The notes below the pieces were generated by a model. It was not told the DNA's origin, made no database searches, and worked only from the letters and a program-made list of their open reading frames with translations. This document shows, one piece after another, positions 57,950 through 64,000 of a stretch of 64,000 bases of DNA (position 1 is the stretch's first letter; each line of letters begins with the position of its first letter). Position numbers and translations under genes: made by a program. Source of the DNA: Vitrella brassicaformis (lineage: Eukaryota > Sar > Vitrellaceae); the NCBI GenBank assembly GCA_001179505.1, contig CDMY01000318.1, positions 57,205 to 121,204 on the forward strand, read 5' to 3'.

Positions 57950-60565
57950 CTACGGCGGAACCGCACACTGCGCAGCAGCTGCTGCTGCTGCTCCGTTGCC
58001 CAGCTCCCCGCGGGCAGCACGCCACTCCACCGATCCCGTGGTTCGCCCAGGTAACACCGCAGCGCCGCTCTCGCCCTCCCTGGCCTGTAAAATGTGTGTG
58101 TTCACACCAACGGACAGAGGGATGGATGGGCTGTGCAATTCTGTGTGTGGTGGTGTGCCTACCGTGGGATCTTTGAGGAAGTGCAGCAGCTGTTGTCTGT
58201 CGAGCCACCAGTGGTTGATGGCGGCTGCTCGCTCTGTAGTAGCTGGCAGGGCGGCCTGCTGCTGAATGGTGACGGTCTGCAGGAAGGTGTCGAGGTGCAC
58301 CTCACTGCAGTAACCGCGATTGAGCTGACAGGGGCGACATAGACAGTGGACAGAAGACACATAGCTACATACAAGAATGGCTGGGTGCGTGGGCGGGTGG
58401 GTGTGGCTCACCTGTTGGAAGTTCTGGGTGTATCTCGGCGTGACGTCGACGCATCCTTCCTCACTGACGGCGATGATGTAGGTCAGCTTCTTGCCCCAGC
58501 CCTTCTCGTACAGCAACGGCCGGTCTGCACAGACAGACAGAGAGACAGACAGACCTTGACGCACAGACATCATGGGCAGGCTGTCTAAGTCTCGACGAAG
58601 AGATTGCTGACCGACCTAGACAGTTTTCGCAGCAGTCTGCATGCACCCAGCGCTTCTCGGCATCGTCCCAAACCTCCACCCACACATGATCTGCACACAC
58701 GCACACATGCGTCCATCTGTCCATCCACCCACTCATGTGGGTGCGTGTGTCGCATACAAAAAACGATTCACTGACCGGTGTAGTCATTGACGAGTCTGAC
58801 GTGGTACCCCAGCGCCTTGACGATGAGCGTAAAGCAGTTGGCCCACTCGCCGCACCGCCCTTTCCGCCACGTCAGCAGCTTGACCGGATTGTTGTACCTT
58901 ATAGACAGACAAAGGAAACACGAGAAACACTCATCCATCTATCATTCCTGTCATCCCATCCATGTGTGTTGCCGTGACGTCACCTTGGGAATCGCGTAGT
59001 GTGGCCGCATGTCAATGCCTGGCACTTGTGCAGCTCAGTCCTCCCCGCCCCGCCCTCCATCCTCTCAACAGCGGTCGGCTCGGTCGCACCAGCAGATGCC
59101 GTCTTGCCTCCGCAGCGCTCGCACGGCAGGGTGTTGACCCAGGAGAAGAAATCCTTCTTGAACCACTCCAGGAGAGCCTTGATCAACGCCAGCTGCTGGG
59201 AGAGCTCTGCGTGGGTGAGAAGGGGATATTTGGAGACTTTTGGACGATGGGAGGGATTTGCCTGGCTTCTCACCTTGGGCGAGTTCTTGCGCACGTTCCC
59301 TCAGTCGCGCCAGAGGAATGACACTCAATGCCTTGGGGAGGCGGACATCACAGCCACAAACGCAAACACATCCCCATCCACATCAACAGTCATGCACGCA
59401 TCATCGGGCTGCCTGACGTACCGCCTGTTGGTTGTCCTTGTTGAGGTATTTGTTGACGAAGGACCGCAGGTCGCCTTGCACGCGCCGGTGCAGCTGTTCG
59501 GCGGGCTCGGACACCATGAGTGTGCTCTTGGCCTTATCCCACTCTGGCCATTCGACACACAGGCGTGTGCATCCACCCACGCCACGCCACCCCACGCAGC
59601 CACTCACCTTCGAACATTCGACGCTCGATAAGCGCCTGCATGGTGGGAGAGACCTCTGCCGTCTCCTTGCAGCTCCTCTCAGCAAACAAACACGTACCAT
59701 CGGCAGCACGCGCACACCCACACCGGAACGAAGGGGCGAATGGGTCTGGCTGTGGCGGGGGGGCGTCGGGTTGCGTCATGGCGAGCAGCTGGGAGCATGT
59801 GGTGCCGCACGCCCAGCAGAGGATGGGGGAGGTGGGGGAGGGGGAGAGGCGGTACGCCCGCTGGAGGGTAGGGGTCTTGATGGTGATGCTCGAGCATGAC
59901 TCCTGCCACAGGGAGGGGTCGAGTGGATCCGTCGGCGCCACGCACCCCTCCAGCGAGACGACCGCATTCTTATCACTCGTCTGGGCGCCAAAGCCAAGCT
60001 CGAGCAGCGATGTCCTGCACACATTCACACCAGACAAAGGAACCACTCCATGACTGAGATCCGTGTGTGTCAATGGATTGACTGCCTCTCTGTGTGTGTC
60101 GCCGTACCGTTGCTTGAATGCGGGTAGGTCGACTGAGAGCGGTTCGCCAGTGATGGGATGCCGAAGCAAGAGAGGTTTGTCCAGTCCACTCGATAGACAC
60201 GACTGCAGACACGCGCTGCAGAACCAGACAGACGGACAGGCGTCCTCTCCTTCGTTTCCACTCTTCCTTCTCTCCTTACGTCAGAGTCTCGAAGTCCTCC
60301 GACAGCTCAATGGGCACAGAAACACACTCGCTCTCCGGCTCTCCCTCGCCCTCGGTGTATATGTTCGCCTCCACTGTGATCTCTTTGTGAACGACGTTGG
60401 AGGGCAGTTTCTCCTCCATCCCTGAAAGGCTGATTTTTTTCTTCGTACTGTGCGAATACGAAGGATAGATAGGATAGATAGATGGAGAGATAGCTACCTT
60501 TCCCTCTCCAAAGTTGCAGAAGCTCGCATGATTCTTTCTCCAAACTCCTGCCCCGCGTCACTCAT
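57950..60565 (-). CDS. Peptide:N-glycanase (deglycosylates misfolded glycoproteins)
   Basis: ATG 60565 ([20 protein letters not shown]) leads through a junction that keeps frame to [21 protein letters not shown] poorly conserved N-terminal part follows. The transglutaminase-like core then has two CxxC zinc pairs (LPCERCGGK and [10 protein letters not shown]). All three catalytic motifs are present: [14 protein letters not shown] (Cys), [12 protein letters not shown] (His) and [11 protein letters not shown] (Asp). Next are [34 protein letters not shown] and [15 protein letters not shown]. The last exon has [19 protein letters not shown], as in the family C-terminus, then an Ala run and stop at 57950-57952. 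The enzyme acts in the cytosol on retro-translocated ER glycoproteins. About 10 exons; some edges approximate. No PUB domain recognised. Confidence 0.9.
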
Positions 60566-60958
60566 GGCCTTCATCGAGGCTTGTGATGAGCTCAGAGCGG
60601 CGCCAAAATCGCCGTAAAGGGCTCATTTGCCAATTGGATCGAGTGAGGATCGAATTGCCGGTTTTCTCGAACCTGGCAAATTCGTTTGGCGATTTTTTCA
60701 TCTGAATCGCTTCCCAGGGAGACCACACACACACCCAGAGAAAGAAACGAGCGAAACGAAGGCCAGGAAGCAAATGCGAGCTTGAAGTTCAAGAGGCTTG
60801 AGAGGGGGAAGCGACCTCAGCACACTCCGAACCGCGGACACGTGAGACGAGCACACAGCACGAAGATCTGTATACGCGCGCGGGTTGTGGCTCCTTTTCG
60901 GCCTTCTCCGCTCCTCCATCTGTGCTGTACACTCGCCTCGGGCGAGTGAGTGCGGGCG
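60566..60958. promoter_or_regulatory. Divergent promoter region with E2F-like and CCAAT elements
   Basis: GGCGCCAAAA (60599-60608) and TTTGGCGA (60685-60692) resemble opposed E2F sites (TTTSSCGC). A palindromic CCAATTGG (60630-60637) contains CCAAT on both strands. These lie between the starts of PNGase (-) and the next gene (+). Regulation is inferred from the motifs alone. Confidence 0.35.
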
Positions 60959-62597
60959 ATGGGCAACACCGTCCCGCGGAAGACCACCGACGAGGCCTCG
61001 CCGTCCGTCCACGGCCAGTGCCTTGACTTCATTCACCGCGACGACAGATACCAGCTCTACGACGAGGCCAAGGACATCGGCCGCCTCAGAACCGCAGCCC
61101 GCTTCGTCGGCAATGACCACTTCCCTGCCCAGACGCTCCGCAGCCGACTGAATTGGTCACTCCATCGCATTCGACTCGCCGATGGGACTCAACTGGACAC
61201 CGTGATAGCCTTCGACCCGCAGTCGGTGACCGAGGCGCGGCTGCTGCTGGCGGCCATGTGGATGGTGGAGCAGCAGAGGTGGCAGGAGGTGGCTGAGGTG
61301 CTGCGGTGGGCCAGCCAGTGTGGCTGCTGCACGCTGCCCGTCAGCCTCACTGCGGCCGACATCAACAAACACGCCGACAAGACGGTGGGACTAACAGGGC
61401 GGGAGGGAGAAATGGCCCTCATTTGCTCATCCATGTGTGTATGTGTTGTCCTGCGTGTAGGCGTATGTGTCGCTTCCCCGTGTGTTGGCGCAGCTGATGG
61501 TGGTGGGGCGTCATGTGGACTTCGGTGACGGCAGCCGGCTGGAGCTGTTCCGCCATGGCCATGATGAGGTGCGGGCCATCAACGACCAGCCCGGCTTCCG
61601 GCTGGAGGTGGACCCGCCCCTCCCTGCCGGCCACCTGTACCGGCAGCACCGACTGCAGGATCACCCTCCTGTGCATAGCCGCATCTACTCGAGCCTCGGC
61701 TTCACCTATGCGTCGGCGTCGTCGTGCGCCAAGCGTTTGATCCTCGACCATTTCGTTCAGACTCGCCAGACCAATCTCAGATGGAGACTCCTCAACAGGT
61801 ACCCACCGATGGCACCAGTGGGTGAGAGGGGTGCGTGTCTGATTGTGTGTGCGTGTGTGGTGTTGTTGCTTTAGGTATGTTGGCGGCGGTCGTCTGCATG
61901 CCCTCCTCAACCAGTCGCCCCACACACTGATGGACGGATGCACCACCACATTCAGCCAGGACGGTGATGAGCGATACCTGGTGCTCACCAACAGCAGCCA
62001 CACCTTCGTCGTATGGATTCACATCAGCGACTATGGCAACAGCGGTCAGGTCGACAGACAGGCAGCTCTGCTAGTCACGTGCCACTAATGTTCTCTCCCT
62101 TGTGTGTCTGCAGTGTGGGTGAGTGTCCATACGACCGAGGCGCCTGTGTCTGGTGTGCATGTGGGTGGTGCCTTCAAGGGCCGCTTCCCCCAGACGACCG
62201 CCCTGGCTCGTGTGGTGCTGGAGGCTGTGGGGCCTTACGTGTTCGACGGACAGCAGCCGCCGCAGCAGCCACAGCAGCCGCCGCAGCAGGGGGGCGACGA
62301 CGGTGACGATGGTACGGACAGACAGAGGGAGGGAGGGAGAGAGAGAGGGAGGGACACACACAAGAATGGATGGATGGATGTGCCTTCTCTGTTTCTGCGG
62401 TGGTGTAGATGAGGACGGCGGTGGTGAGAGTGAGGCTGATGACTATGACGACGATGACGGTGGGGAGAGAGCAATGCACACACACACACACACACACACA
62501 CACGTGTGGATGGATGGATGGATGGATGGATGGTGCAGATGGAGACGTTGATGATGGTAGCGATGACGATGACGATGATATGGATCCCAACGACTGA
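60959..62597 (+). CDS. Unknown protein with N-myristoylation-type start and acidic tail
   Basis: ATG 60959 gives MGNTVPRK, which fits N-terminal myristoylation (Met removed, Gly exposed). Exons about 60959-61389, 61461-61798, 61876-62045, 62114-62310, 62409-62460 and 62540-62597 join in phase. Readable pieces are GQCLDFIHRDDRYQLYDEA, LDTVIAFDPQSVTEARLLLA, LMVVGRHVDFGDGSRLELF, YVGGGRLHALLNQSPHTLMD and TFVVWIHISDYGN. An extracellular or cytosolic fold is not recognisable, but low-complexity sequence is limited to the tail (PPQQPQQPPQQ then Asp runs, ending DDMDPND). The body looks like a true globular domain of about 340 residues. A membrane-tethered cytosolic role is inference. Confidence 0.65.
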
Positions 62598-63453
62598 CAA
62601 GACGGCAACGGAGGTACGCATCACAGCACAGCACAAATTCCCTGGCTCCTGTCGATCTGCCTCACTTGTGTCTGATTGTGTGTGTGTGTGTGTGTCTGTG
62701 TTGATCAGGTAGCGACGAGTACTCGGAGTGACTCGTAAGGCGGACACGGCAATGGGGGCAAGAAGAGCTGTCGAGGCTGTCGAGTGCCCACATACAGACA
62801 GTGTGATGATACGTGCATCGGTGCGTGGGGGTGGAGAACAGATGGCCTTCATGGCTGGCTGGCTGTTGGGGGCTATGGTGTGTGAGAGTGTGGCCGCATG
62901 TTGAGAAGAATTGAGCAGCCCACCAGCCGAGCCGCTGCGTGTGGGTCTACACACGGGTTTTGTTTTGGCAGTGAGAGTGCGAGGCGCCACACAGACCCAT
63001 ATGGACTGTCTGACGAGGGAGGGAAACCAGGAAGGGACGCAGCACGTCCCTGACCTTGTCTTCCGACACACACACACACACACACAGAGCATCCTCTCTC
63101 TCTCTCATCCATACGTCGACTCTTTGTGTACAGCACACACACGCGTTAGAGCTTTGTATGTATGGATTGGATGTCCATTTTTGGCGGGGCCGACTGTGTG
63201 CGCACGGGTGCAATTGACCGGTTGAAGCACTCATCTATCTTTTAATGAGGGGTGTGTTAGACTCAGAGGACAGAGGAGCGCACCCAATCGATGTAGGACC
63301 ACCTGCTGACAGAGAGGGAGGGAGGGAGTGGTGTTAGCAAGACCATCCATTCATCGCATTGTTTGCTCCATACAGACAGACATGGCAGTGTGTGTTTCAC
63401 ACTCGTTGCCCATCCACTCACACTTCACCACACCACACAGACAGACCGCGGCC
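62598..63453. other. Intergenic, simple repeats
   Basis: No supported gene. It has (TG)n near 62680-62700, (CA)n near 63068-63087 and GGGA repeats near 63313-63330. Confidence 0.5.
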
Positions 63454-64000
63454 ATGCAGTCAGTCATTTTTGCCTTAGTGTTGGTCGGGGCGGCTTCCTC
63501 TCTCTCTGTGCGTGTCGCTTTGACTTCATATCTTTGTGACCCTCTGCATGGCACTCGGTACGGTCGCCGAGGCGCTTTTGCTGAGGGCTTTCGTGTGCAC
63601 AGCCAGACACACTGACTGGAGTGATGCGCTCCACTCCTCCTTATTGCTCGTGGTGTGGGGATGGATGGCCATGTGCTCATGACAGGTGGGTCTCTGCTGC
63701 CTTGATTGCCTCAGTTTGGCTCTCTCCCGTCCCCCTCCCTCTCTCCCTCCCTCCCTCCCTCCCTCTGTCTGTCTGTCTGTCTGTCTCTGTGTGTCCGTAT
63801 TTGTATGTCCTCTGTACACCAATACAGACGTATGTACATACGAACACACATTAGGTGTATACACATCACACATTCCTGCGTCCACGACCTCCTTCTCGGA
63901 CTGTGTGGCCTGTTCGTGGCTTCCTCTCTGCTGACGATGGCTGGCTTCTCTCTCTCTCTCTCTCTCTCCGTGAATGAATGGCTGGATCGGCCTCTTTCGC
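63454..64000 (+). CDS. Possible first exon of a secreted protein (runs off window)
   Basis: ATG 63454 gives MQSVIFALVLVGAASSLSV, a typical signal peptide, in good context. The frame then ends at 63615 without recognisable sequence. A GTGCGT donor at about 63508 would end exon 1 after the signal peptide. Downstream exons, if any, lie among simple repeats or outside the window. Weak call. Confidence 0.3.

Noticed and set aside
1-64000. CRISPR-like or phage-like arrays
   Set aside because: The many short repeats are 2-4 base simple repeats with no regular spacers, and the gene structure is eukaryotic.
1-64000. tRNA and rRNA genes
   Set aside because: I searched the intergenic stretches by eye for cloverleaf B-box (GGTTCRANYCC) patterns and rRNA cores and saw none I could support; a dedicated scan would be needed to exclude them.

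Overview
This window is nuclear DNA of a eukaryote with many spliceosomal introns and a fairly GC-rich genome. Exons are short, and the introns are 60-200 bp, GT-AG, and often end in long (TG)n/(GT)n tracts just before CAG. The gene set (SECIS-binding protein 2, a complex-plastid-type leader on one enzyme, GPS and LRR/Cys-rich multipass receptors, cryptochrome/photolyase) and the intron style suggest an alveolate alga, most likely a chromerid close to Vitrella brassicaformis. The organism is inferred from style, not proven.

Layout: 1-971 is the 3' end of a CDK-family kinase (+). 2055-4371 is an SBP2-like selenocysteine factor (+). 4829-6314 is a secreted protein with a Peptidase-S74-type C-terminal chaperone domain (+, with a 300-N assembly gap). 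7972-11513 is a Cwc21/SRRM2-type splicing factor in 14 exons (-). 12022-12817 is ribosomal protein P1 (+). 13432-17793 is a fusion of a YbaK-type deacylase, an OB-fold and a DEDDy 3'-5' exonuclease (-) with a signal-plus-transit-like leader. It is divergent, across 79 bp, from 17873-25021, a GPS-containing multipass surface protein (+). A truncated oxidoreductase remnant (-) lies at 25.7-26.3 kb. 26349-34056 is a large LRR + Cys-rich + multi-TM receptor-like protein (+).

Between 34.1 and 37.5 kb the DNA is poor in genes, with one weak ORF (+) and one weakly supported secreted-protein gene (-). 37549-44781 is a USP25/28-like deubiquitinase with an N-terminal UBA domain (-). 45120-46824 is an unknown secreted protein (+). 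47146-49410 is an intronless START-domain protein (-), divergent from proteasome subunit beta-4 at 49722-51284 (+). 51750-55170 is a photolyase/cryptochrome (-). 55404-57011 is a multipass membrane protein with one in-frame TGA (+). 57950-60565 is peptide:N-glycanase (-), divergent from 60959-62597, an unknown protein with an N-myristoylation-type start and an acidic tail (+). A possible first exon of a secreted protein begins at 63454.

Housekeeping genes for splicing, translation, protein turnover (proteasome, deubiquitinase, PNGase) and DNA repair are interleaved with lineage-specific surface proteins. No operons, CRISPR arrays, intact transposons, rRNA or tRNA genes were seen. The observations most worth following up are the YbaK-OB-exonuclease fusion, a long miRNA-precursor-like hairpin at 51461-51563, and two in-frame TGA codons in a genome that carries SBP2.
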